A DNA stretch of 8,398 nt. It comes from Candidatus Altimarinota bacterium. GTDB lineage: Bacteria; Patescibacteriota; Gracilibacteria; UBA4473. The position numbers were made by a program, and so were the translations under genes. Below the pieces are notes generated by a model. That model was not told where the DNA came from, did not search any database, and worked only from the letters and a program-made list of their open reading frames with translations. Location: assembly GCA_905478675.1 (NCBI GenBank), contig CAJQJI010000106.1, positions 1 through 8,398 on the forward strand. The letters run 5' to 3'. This document shows, one piece after another, positions 1 to 5,047 of the stretch; position 1 is the first letter of the stretch, and every line of letters starts with the position of its first letter.

Positions 1-13
1 ACAGGCGCTTAGT

Positions 14-19
14 TATACT
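14..19 (+). promoter_or_regulatory. Possible -10 element for the pilin-like gene pair
   Basis: TATACT lies 19 nt before the ATG at 39 and is identical to the -10-like hexamer upstream of the DCC-family gene on the other strand. The matching -35 region would fall outside the window, so it cannot be checked here. Confidence 0.25.
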
Positions 20-38
20 TTTTTTGAAAGTGTAATTT

Positions 39-767
39 ATGGTTTTTTCAGTGATGAAAATATTAAATCAGCCAATGTGGTTCTTGGGGCGATTGATTGT
101 TTATTTAATTGTGATTGGCACTAGATTTATCTTGTCAGATGGAAAAGAGGAAGATATTCAAAACGCACAAAAGCATTTTGGGTTTGTAATTTTAGGGTTG
201 TTAGTTATTTCATTGGCTCAAATTGCTGGGTTTACCCTGTTTAATCCGGCCCAAAACGTGAACCCTGATTTCTTCGTCAATAATAATATTCAAGAGGTGT
301 TTTACTCTAAAGTGATGCAAATTAAGCTGTTTATTCAGATTTTAATTGGAGGGATTGCCATGCTTTCAATTATTACTTCGGCTTTCCGTATTATGAGTAG
401 TACGGGGAACGAAGAAGTGATTGGGAAAGAGAAACAACTTTTACAAAACTTCTTATTTGCCACCGTTTTGATTTTGGCTGCAGAAGTCATTGTGACGGGG
501 GTGTTTTATCTGCCGGGAGCGAATCGAGAAGGGGCTTCAAATCAAGCCTTAAGTATTGGGATTGAGCAAATTATGGGCTTGGTTACGGCCTTGTTGAGTA
601 TTGTGGCCGCGGCCGCCTTAATGATGATGATTTTAGCGAGTCTTTATTATGTGATTTCATTAGGGGACGAAGAGCGTGCTGGACGAGCTAAACGTCTTAT
701 TATCGCGAATCTTGCGGCTATTGTAATTGTCTTTTCGGCTTATACCGTTTTACGATTTTTCTTTTAA
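39..767 (+). CDS. Six-helix membrane protein made of three T4SS pilin-like (TrbC/VirB2-type) modules
   Basis: A 242-residue, strongly hydrophobic protein with about six membrane segments in three hairpin pairs (residues ~12-68, ~93-157, ~178-242). Within each pair the two helices are joined by a similar charged loop: SDGKEED (33-39), STGNEEV (121-127) and LGDEERAGRAKR (208-219). The last module ends in LRFFF. This helix-GxEE...K-helix pattern is that of the small pilin-like proteins annotated in CPR and mycoplasmas as type IV secretion pilins (the Mbov_0395 / T4SS_pilin kind), which normally have a single module. No cleavable signal peptide is evident. The ATG at 39 follows an in-frame TAA (33-35) with a weak GAAAG at 26-30; the ATG at 54 is an alternative. 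The next gene, 3 bp downstream, has the same architecture, so the two are probably co-transcribed and act together in the membrane. Module assignment rests on visual pattern matching. The function is not known; a surface-filament or secretion role is inferred. Confidence 0.72.
   Translation: MVFSVMKILNQPMWFLGRLIVYLIVIGTRFILSDGKEEDIQNAQKHFGFVILGLLVISLAQIAGFTLFNPAQNVNPDFFVNNNIQEVFYSKVMQIKLFIQILIGGIAMLSIITSAFRIMSSTGNEEVIGKEKQLLQNFLFATVLILAAEVIVTGVFYLPGANREGASNQALSIGIEQIMGLVTALLSIVAAAALMMMILASLYYVISLGDEERAGRAKRLIIANLAAIVIVFSAYTVLRFFF
72..764 (+). repeat. Three tandem protein-level pilin-like modules in the first gene
   Basis: Approximate module limits in DNA are 72-242, 315-509 and 570-764. Each encodes a hydrophobic helix, a loop with a Gly followed by two acidic residues and then Lys/Arg, and a second hydrophobic helix. 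The copies are diverged, with no obvious DNA-level identity, so the duplication is old. Confidence 0.6.
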
Positions 768-770
768 ACA

Positions 771-1733
771 ATGAGAAACCTTATTCTTGGTCTCGGGTTT
801 CTAGCTTTTACCGCCTTTAGTGCGGGTGGGGTTCAAGCGCAATCAGCGGTAACGCCGGATACGAATGCGATTTTCACGACTAATACGATTTTTAATAAAG
901 ATACTTTAAGTGATTACACTGGGGTTGAAGATTATGTGAATCCAAATCCAGATAGTGATATAAATCCGGGAACGTTTTATATGCGAAATATCTTAGTAGT
1001 GGCTATCCGTTTTTTTGACAAATTATTAGTGCCGATTGCGATTCTGCTTTTAACTTGGGCTGCGGTGATTATTGTGGTTCGACGTAACGATGAAGAACAA
1101 TTTAAAAAACGGTCTTTACAGCTTGTTTGGATGGGGGTTGGTTTTGGTTTACTGACGGCGTCATTTACGGTAGTTGATAAAATGTTCTTTGGTACTCATG
1201 GAGAAATTTTAAGAAATGACAGTTCAACTAACTTTGGCTTACTGGCTCGAGTTGAAATTAATGGGCTCGCTGAATTTATTATGACGTTTGCCATGGCTAT
1301 TGGGGTTTTATTTGTGATTATCAGCGGTATTCGTTTGATGTTTGCAGGTGAAAATGAAGAGCAAATTGGTAAAATTAAAACGCACCTTACTTGGTCCGCG
1401 GTGGCGATGTTGTTACTGCTTATGAGTTACACGATTGTAAAACTGTTCTTCAACTTTGATGAACAAGGTCGTTTACAAGGACTTGATACCGTTGGTATTT
1501 CGACCGAAATTGTAACGCTGGCGAACTTCTTCTTAGGCTTTATTGGTTTCTTTGCCGTGATTGTGCTTATTTATGCTGGTATTCGCATGGTAGCGAACTT
1601 TGGTGATGAAGACGCTGTGAACGGGGCTAAAGACACCGCTAAATACGCCGTAATTGGCTTAGTGCTCGCTTTTTCGGCCTTTACGATTATTCGATTCTTT
1701 TTACTACCCGGAGGCGGTGTTTCTGGGGTTTAA
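771..1733 (+). CDS. Secreted-signal membrane protein with three T4SS pilin-like modules
   Basis: A 320-residue protein. An N-terminal signal peptide (hydrophobic 3-18, likely cleavage after VQA at 23) is followed by a polar, Asp/Asn/Thr-rich stretch (24-70). Three two-helix modules then follow at ~75-141, ~163-228 and ~248-311. Their inter-helix loops are VVRRNDEEQ (102-110), [13 protein letters not shown] (191-203) and [13 protein letters not shown] (275-287), and the second helices end in VDKMFF, VKLFF and IRFFL. The modules match those of the preceding gene and resemble single-module pilin-like proteins of CPR type IV secretion/conjugation systems. The start lies 3 bp after the upstream stop and has no Shine-Dalgarno sequence, so translation may be coupled. 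Only this member of the pair has a clear signal peptide, and therefore an exposed N-terminal segment. The pair could be a scaffold, channel or precursor of a surface structure. That role is inference; the triplication is visible in the protein sequence. Confidence 0.75.
   Translation: MRNLILGLGFLAFTAFSAGGVQAQSAVTPDTNAIFTTNTIFNKDTLSDYTGVEDYVNPNPDSDINPGTFYMRNILVVAIRFFDKLLVPIAILLLTWAAVIIVVRRNDEEQFKKRSLQLVWMGVGFGLLTASFTVVDKMFFGTHGEILRNDSSTNFGLLARVEINGLAEFIMTFAMAIGVLFVIISGIRLMFAGENEEQIGKIKTHLTWSAVAMLLLLMSYTIVKLFFNFDEQGRLQGLDTVGISTEIVTLANFFLGFIGFFAVIVLIYAGIRMVANFGDEDAVNGAKDTAKYAVIGLVLAFSAFTIIRFFLLPGGGVSGV
993..1703 (+). repeat. Three tandem protein-level pilin-like modules in the second gene
   Basis: Approximate module limits in DNA are 993-1193, 1257-1454 and 1512-1703. 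Modules 2 and 3 are closest to the family pattern: an I(R)xMxA helix end, an acidic GEN/GDE loop, Lys, a second helix, then an aromatic FF end. Module 1 replaces the loop Gly with RRN before DEE. Confidence 0.6.
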
Positions 1734-1837
1734 GGAGAAGACTCTTGCTTTCATTCGTGACTTTTTCGGTTAATTCTTTTAAGGTGCTTTTGAATATTTA
1801 GGTGAGACTGATTAAACGCTCACAATTTTAATTTCGG
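1734..1837. other. 104-bp spacer between the pilin-like pair and mutY
   Basis: No gene or convincing terminator is seen. It begins with an AAGGAG (1734-1739) that overlaps no recognised start; a TTG at 1745 would open an 18-codon frame. TTTAAT (1827-1832) is a possible -10 for mutY, 5 nt before its ATG. GTGAG (1802-1806) and CTCAC (1819-1823) could pair, but the stem is too short to call. Confidence 0.3.
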
Positions 1838-2908
1838 ATGTCTGAGTACCAAAAGTTTACGAGCTTGCTGGAAGACTGGTTTGCGCGTTACGGTAGAAAC
1901 TTTCCGTGGCGCGAAAATCGAGATCCTTATTATGTGTGGATTTCAGAGATTATGTCGCAGCAAACCCAAATTGAACGCGTAGCGGATAACTTCTTTCCAC
2001 GCTTTGTTAAAGCTTTTCCTACCCTACAAAGTTTGGCGGCGGCAGAGTGGGATAACGTCTATCCTGTTTGGGAAGGTTTAGGCTATTATAATCGTGGTAA
2101 AAATTTGCTAAGAGCGGCCAAAATCGTGGCTGAAAAACAGGCCGGTGTTTTACCCAAAACGGTGACGCAGTTGGAAGCTTTACCAGGGATTGGGAAATAC
2201 ACAGCGCACGCCATAATGGCTTTTGCGTATGATGCCAAAGTGCCAGCGATTGATACAAATATTAGTAAAATTATTACGGTTCTATGGCCGAATAAAGATA
2301 CCGTTGAAGTGGCACAGGCGCTGGTAGACGTTTCAAGTTCTGGGTATGTGTGGAATAGTGCCATGATGGATTTAGCGAGCTGTTTAAGAGCGGGTAAAGC
2401 CATTGAAGGCGAACTAGGAAAGCTTTATTTTTCAGACCAAGGAGTGTGTGAGCAGTTTAAACCGAAACGCAAAAAGCCGGCTAAAAAATTGAAAACTGAA
2501 AAACCTAAGAAACGCAAACATCGAATTGAGGTCGGTATTGCGTGTATTTGGAGAGACGGGAAATACTTAATCCAAGCGCGTCCTAAAGGGAAAAGTTTTG
2601 AAGGTAGTTGGGAATTCCCAGGTGGAAAGCGGGAAAAAGGGGAGAATTTTCGCCAATGTGTAAAACGAGAAATACAAGAAGAAGTAGGGGTAGAGGTGTC
2701 GGTACGTCCACATTTTTACGAGGAACTACATGAGTTTGAGCGTACCGAATTACTGCTTCGTTTTCATCGTTGCCAAATTCAAGCCGGGGAACCAACGCCG
2801 CAGGAAGAACAAGAAATTAAGTGGGTCGAACCAGAAAAATTTGGGGAGATTGATTTTCTAAAAACGAATCATAAAGCGCTAGAGAAGCTTCAATCAATGA
2901 GAGTTTAG
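1838..2908 (+). CDS. mutY: A/G-specific adenine glycosylase (MutY) lacking the Fe-S cluster, fused to a MutT-type Nudix domain
   Basis: A 356-residue base-excision repair enzyme that should remove adenine mispaired with 8-oxoguanine. The helix-hairpin-helix glycosylase domain covers ~5-205: SEIMSQQTQ carries the catalytic Glu37, LPGIGKYTA (115-123) is the hairpin, and PAIDTN carries the catalytic Asp139, all aligning with E. coli MutY. After MMDLA (176-180) the usual four-cysteine [4Fe-4S] motif is absent; only Cys182 and Cys204 remain. A Lys/Arg-rich linker (~206-229) leads to a Nudix domain (~230-352) with WEFPGG (258-263) and a complete Nudix box, G263-x5-E269-x7-R277-E278-I-x-E281-E282-x-G284-V. 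Asn344 sits where MutT has its 8-oxoguanine-recognising Asn119. Ordinary MutY C-terminal domains have a degenerate box, so this may combine MutY and MutT activities. The start follows an in-frame TAA at 1829-1831, with no Shine-Dalgarno sequence. The stop overlaps the convergent HupE-like gene. Confidence 0.93.
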   Translation: MSEYQKFTSLLEDWFARYGRNFPWRENRDPYYVWISEIMSQQTQIERVADNFFPRFVKAFPTLQSLAAAEWDNVYPVWEGLGYYNRGKNLLRAAKIVAEKQAGVLPKTVTQLEALPGIGKYTAHAIMAFAYDAKVPAIDTNISKIITVLWPNKDTVEVAQALVDVSSSGYVWNSAMMDLASCLRAGKAIEGELGKLYFSDQGVCEQFKPKRKKPAKKLKTEKPKKRKHRIEVGIACIWRDGKYLIQARPKGKSFEGSWEFPGGKREKGENFRQCVKREIQEEVGVEVSVRPHFYEELHEFERTELLLRFHRCQIQAGEPTPQEEQEIKWVEPEKFGEIDFLKTNHKALEKLQSMRV

Positions 2909-3921
2909 AAAAAGATCCGGGTTACGACCCACCAAAGAGCTAGAGTTGAAATAATAACGGCAAAAACGGGTACAAAGTAACGATCGAGTTTGAAGTGTTT
3001 TAAGGCCCATAAAAAAGGGACAAAGAGGGCTAAAATCATGAGTTGTCCGATTTCTACTCCAACGTTGAAGAACAGCAGTGAAGGTAACAGTCGATTGGTC
3101 TCTGGGGCCACGTCGGCAAATACACCGGCAAAACCCAGACCGTGAAAGAGTCCAAATAAAAAGATAACCCCTAAACGGGCGTGGGCTTTAGCAAACCACG
3201 GATATTTTTTACTAATAAAAACAGTCGTAATGGCCATGTAGGCAATAGAAGCGGCAATAATGGGTTCTACGATTTTACCCGATAAGGTTAGAATGTTGGT
3301 TCCGCCTAGAATAAGGGTGATAGAGTGGGCTAATGTAAAAGTGGTTACCATCCCTAAGATGCGTCGCCAAGGCGGAAGGATTAAGACCAGACTTATTACG
3401 AACAAAATGTGATCGAGTCCAATTAAGATGTGTTCAATGCCCAGAATAATGTAGTTTTTGGCAAACTGCCCCCAATTTAAGGGGGTTGGTTCTTGGTAGA
3501 CTTCATCAAAGGTATCTCCTAGTTGGTTCAGTAAAACCAGGTCGTTTAAAGAAAAAGGGCTCTCGTTTTCAAAGCCGTCGCCGTCTATCAGGGTGATAAT
3601 TTTGTCCGCCCAGTCTGTGTTTTTTAAATTCTCTTCAGATTGAATGAATGCTAAAATTTCTGGTTCGTTGGCATCAGGGTTATCTAGTAAAAATTGAATC
3701 AAGATTGGTGGCATATTAAACGCTTGGGCGTTTTCATCAGCGGTCCAAACTTGAGAATCTTCGTTTAGACCTGAGTCGTTTAGAAATGCTTGCATTTCTT
3801 CGTCCGAAGCATCCGGGTTTTCGGCCATGAATTGCAGTAATTCAGGCGGAATGCTGTGGGCACTACTAAGGCCTGTTAATAAGGTTAAACTAAGGGCGAA
3901 AGTGATTAAAAATTTTCTCAT
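2905..3921 (-). CDS. HupE/UreJ-family membrane protein with a repeat-bearing secreted N-terminal region
   Basis: A 338-residue protein. A signal peptide (hydrophobic 4-18, likely cleavage after SSA at 21) would leave His22 at the mature N-terminus, as in other HupE-like proteins that begin AH. Residues ~22-150 are an acidic extracytoplasmic region with a tandem repeat (PPELLQF...NPDA...AF at 25-49 and PPILIQF...NPDA...AF at 71-95) and an Asp-rich DGDGFENE (113-120). The membrane part (~152-338) has about six or seven helices with family-typical motifs: GIEHILIGLDHILF (161-174), TLAHSITL (197-204), EPIIAASIAYMA (219-230), FGLFHGLGFAG (256-266) and FNVGVEIGQL (285-294). The intramembrane His and Glu residues fit the metal transport (nickel/cobalt) proposed for HupE/UreJ, but no nickel enzyme is nearby and the substrate is unknown. 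It is transcribed divergently from the deaminase gene, and its TAA overlaps the mutY TAG. Confidence 0.85.
   Translation of the reverse strand: MRKFLITFALSLTLLTGLSSAHSIPPELLQFMAENPDASDEEMQAFLNDSGLNEDSQVWTADENAQAFNMPPILIQFLLDNPDANEPEILAFIQSEENLKNTDWADKIITLIDGDGFENESPFSLNDLVLLNQLGDTFDEVYQEPTPLNWGQFAKNYIILGIEHILIGLDHILFVISLVLILPPWRRILGMVTTFTLAHSITLILGGTNILTLSGKIVEPIIAASIAYMAITTVFISKKYPWFAKAHARLGVIFLFGLFHGLGFAGVFADVAPETNRLLPSLLFFNVGVEIGQLMILALFVPFLWALKHFKLDRYFVPVFAVIISTLALWWVVTRIFF
3637..3849 (-). repeat. 25-residue tandem protein repeat in the HupE-like N-terminal region
   Basis: Residues 25-49 (DNA 3775-3849) and 71-95 (DNA 3637-3711) align without gaps, with about 12 of 25 identical: PP at the start, then L, QF, NPDA, E and AF. 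The period is 46 residues. Each unit could form a helix, an NPDA turn and a second helix. Confidence 0.7.
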
Positions 3922-3988
3922 ATGCTTTCAAACGATAACCAATTTGTTGGGGGTGTGAAACTAAAAAATTAATTTCAGAAGAAGTTAG

Positions 3989-4474
3989 ATGACACCGTCG
4001 CATTTAAGTTTAAAATTAAGGCTGATGTGCCAATTACCTTACATACCAGAGGGCAGAGATATTTTATATGTTAAAAGTGATCATGCGTTCATGACACTAG
4101 CAAAAAATGTGGCAAAGCAAGGTTCACTTGATGCTTTACATCCTACGGGGGCGGTTTTAGTATTGGATGGAACGCCGATTGGGGCTGGCGCTAATGGTTC
4201 CGCTTTTCATACTCGTTTTGGGTGTGTACGGAAATTTTTAGGCGTGCCAACAGGAAAAGGTTATGCTTTATGTTGCGGGTGTTCCCCTAAAAATCATGCA
4301 GAACAAAAAGCGATTCAAGACGCGCTTAAAAAAGGGCATAATCCGGCTGGGGCAGATTTGTATTTATGGGGGCACTGGTGGTGCTGCTCGTCTTGTTGGG
4401 ACGCGATGATTAAAGCTGGTATTAAAAATGTTTACCTGCCAGAAGGCGCGTATGAAAGTTTTGGGAAAAAATAG
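3989..4474 (+). CDS. dCMP/cytidine deaminase-family zinc protein
   Basis: A 161-residue, probably cytosolic protein with the cytidine deaminase-fold active site. His103-Ala-Glu105 (NHAEQKAI, 102-109) supplies a zinc ligand and the proton-shuttling Glu. WCCSSCWDAMIKAGIKNVYL (131-150) supplies Cys133 and Cys136 as the other zinc ligands, with Cys132 replacing the usual Pro of PCxxC. Cys79 and Cys95/96/98 precede the HAE motif, where ComEB-type dCMP deaminases hold a second structural zinc. The expected reaction is deamination of dCMP to dUMP for thymidylate synthesis, but the substrate cannot be read from the sequence. YIPEGR (18-23) and YLWGHWW (125-131) resemble a variant I associate with CPR bacteria. 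The start at 3989 follows a weak GAAGAAG; Met13 (4025) is a credible alternative because similarity seems to begin near residue 17. Its stop is 2 bp from that of the convergent DCC gene. Confidence 0.82.
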   Translation: MTPSHLSLKLRLMCQLPYIPEGRDILYVKSDHAFMTLAKNVAKQGSLDALHPTGAVLVLDGTPIGAGANGSAFHTRFGCVRKFLGVPTGKGYALCCGCSPKNHAEQKAIQDALKKGHNPAGADLYLWGHWWCCSSCWDAMIKAGIKNVYLPEGAYESFGKK

Positions 4475-4482
4475 ATTTAAAG
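4471..4482. repeat. 12-bp sequence shared by two convergent stop junctions, copy 1
   Basis: ATAGATTTAAAG holds the plus-strand TAG (4472-4474) and the minus-strand TAA (4477-4479) 2 bp apart. The identical 12-mer with the same stop arrangement recurs at 8012-8023. Confidence 0.45.
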
Positions 4483-4923
4483 TTTAGCGCTATTTTTTAA
4501 GAAAAAAGCTACGAGTAAAAATAAGGCGATAAAGCTCCAAAATACAAAAGTTAGCCGCCCAACACGCCACGGGTTTCCACAGATGATTTTGGCGACTTTG
4601 TAACATAAATGACGGTGATGGGTGATCCATTGATATAGATGCTCGGTTAACCAAGAAAAGCCTGGTAGGTTTTGGTATAACCACCAGCCACGGTTATCTT
4701 CACCATAGCTTAGCGTTTTAAAACCAGCGGCAGCACCACGGTACATTTCAGTTTCGCTTATGACTAGGTAAATGCTTTTGGCACAGTCTGATTCTTTTAA
4801 ATACAGGGAATCGTTTTGATAGGGCGAAAACGTTACTTCTCCCTTAGTGACGGTTTTTAAATAATTTACGCAGTACTCGCAAAACTCACAATCGCCATCG
4901 TAAATTAGAGTGGGTCTGTTCAT
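4477..4923 (-). CDS. DCC-family (DUF393) thiol-disulfide oxidoreductase-like protein with a C-terminal membrane helix
   Basis: A 148-residue protein. The N-terminus reads LIYDGDCEFC (6-15), the family signature, with Cys12-x-x-Cys15 as a candidate redox pair and a further Cys18. The following ~90 residues fit a thioredoxin-like fold: strand VTFSPYQ (30-36), SIYLVI (50-55) and the helix from GAAAGFKTL (63-71). LYQWITHHRH (96-105) corresponds to the usual family C-terminal segment. Beyond that is a hydrophobic helix (~122-142) flanked by WRVGR and Lys, probably a membrane anchor, which many DCC proteins lack. The DCC family has no firmly established substrate. The frame opens with an ATG lacking a Shine-Dalgarno sequence, with TATACT 10 nt upstream. 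It is convergent with the deaminase gene and divergent from the serine hydrolase gene, so it is probably a single-gene transcript. Confidence 0.82.
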   Translation of the reverse strand: MNRPTLIYDGDCEFCEYCVNYLKTVTKGEVTFSPYQNDSLYLKESDCAKSIYLVISETEMYRGAAAGFKTLSYGEDNRGWWLYQNLPGFSWLTEHLYQWITHHRHLCYKVAKIICGNPWRVGRLTFVFWSFIALFLLVAFFLKNSAKL

Positions 4924-4933
4924 GTTTAATTTA

Positions 4934-4939
4934 AGTATA
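4934..4939 (-). promoter_or_regulatory. -10-like element for the DCC-family gene
   Basis: On the minus strand this reads TATACT, 10 nt before the ATG. Initiation about 7 nt downstream would leave only a few leader bases and no ribosome binding site. No convincing -35 is seen at the usual spacing, so this is tentative. Confidence 0.35.
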
Positions 4940-4970
4940 GTCTTAAAACTTTTTTTGGAGATAGCTTTTT

Positions 4971-4997
4971 ATGAAAATCCACGATTTGGCCTATTGA
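4971..4997 (+). CDS. Possible 8-codon leader peptide upstream of the serine hydrolase
   Basis: ATG at 4971 encodes MKIHDLAY and stops at TGA 4995-4997. It is preceded by GGAG (4957-4960) at a 10-nt spacing, a better ribosome binding site than any recognised gene here has. The ORF covers the left arm of the hairpin at 4985-5008 and stops in its loop. So short an ORF can easily arise by chance. Confidence 0.2.
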   Translation: MKIHDLAY

Positions 4998-5008
4998 CGG
5001 GGGCCAAA
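4985..5008. promoter_or_regulatory. Inverted repeat in the DCC-serine hydrolase intergenic region
   Basis: TTTGGCC (4985-4991) and GGCCAAA (5002-5008) are a perfect 7-bp inverted repeat separated by 10 nt; the loop contains TTGACG (4994-4999). No T-run follows on either strand, so it does not look like an intrinsic terminator. It could be an operator overlapping a -35 element or an RNA hairpin in a leader. It lies between two divergent genes, 61 bp from the DCC start and 39 bp from the hydrolase start. Confidence 0.4.
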
Positions 5009-5041
5009 AGAACCTTAAATTAGATCCGATAATTCTATTAT
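4994..5041 (+). promoter_or_regulatory. Candidate promoter elements for the serine hydrolase gene
   Basis: TTGACG (4994-4999) is a good -35-like hexamer. TAAATT (5016-5021) follows at 16 nt. GATAAT (5028-5033) and TATTAT (5036-5041) are better -10 matches but are not at standard spacing from it. TATTAT ends 6 nt before the ATG at 5048, so initiation there would give a leaderless message. Which pair is used cannot be decided by eye. Confidence 0.35.
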
Positions 5042-5047
5042 ACCTTT

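Noticed and set aside
2..124. Open plus-strand frame entering the window and overlapping the first gene, ending in TAG at 122-124
   Set aside because: The peptide has no recognisable character and overlaps the pilin-like gene by more than 80 bp. The upstream gene could equally end at TAG 10-12 or TAA 33-35, so no end can be assigned.
1745..1801. 18-codon TTG-initiated frame after AAGGAG at 1734-1739
   Set aside because: It has a good ribosome binding site, but the peptide is short and of ordinary composition, and TTG starts are common by chance. It is noted only in the spacer entry.
1802..1823. GTGAG...CTCAC inverted repeat before mutY
   Set aside because: Only 5 bp with a 12-nt loop; it is expected by chance.
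2019..2403. Two minus-strand open frames inside mutY
   Set aside because: They are antisense to a gene with clear catalytic motifs, overlap each other, and show no domain or membrane pattern of their own.
2583..2795. Minus-strand open frame opposite the Nudix domain
   Set aside because: The Nudix box lies on the plus strand over the same bases; the antisense peptide is compositionally odd.
3922..3988. Divergent promoter between the HupE-like and deaminase genes
   Set aside because: A promoter must serve each gene, but no -35/-10 pair with acceptable spacing stood out on either strand. TTGTTG at 3944 has only AATTAA downstream.
4491..4510. T6-AAG-A6 snapback near AGCGCT, considered as a bidirectional terminator for the deaminase and DCC genes
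   Set aside because: The stem is only A-T pairs, the GC palindrome has no loop, and it lies within DCC codons for the Phe-Phe-Leu-Lys-Asn end of the membrane helix.
4490..4684. Second minus-strand frame inside the DCC gene
   Set aside because: It is a shifted reading of the 3' half of the DCC gene, whose in-frame CxxC and fold pattern are clear. There is no sign of a real frameshift.
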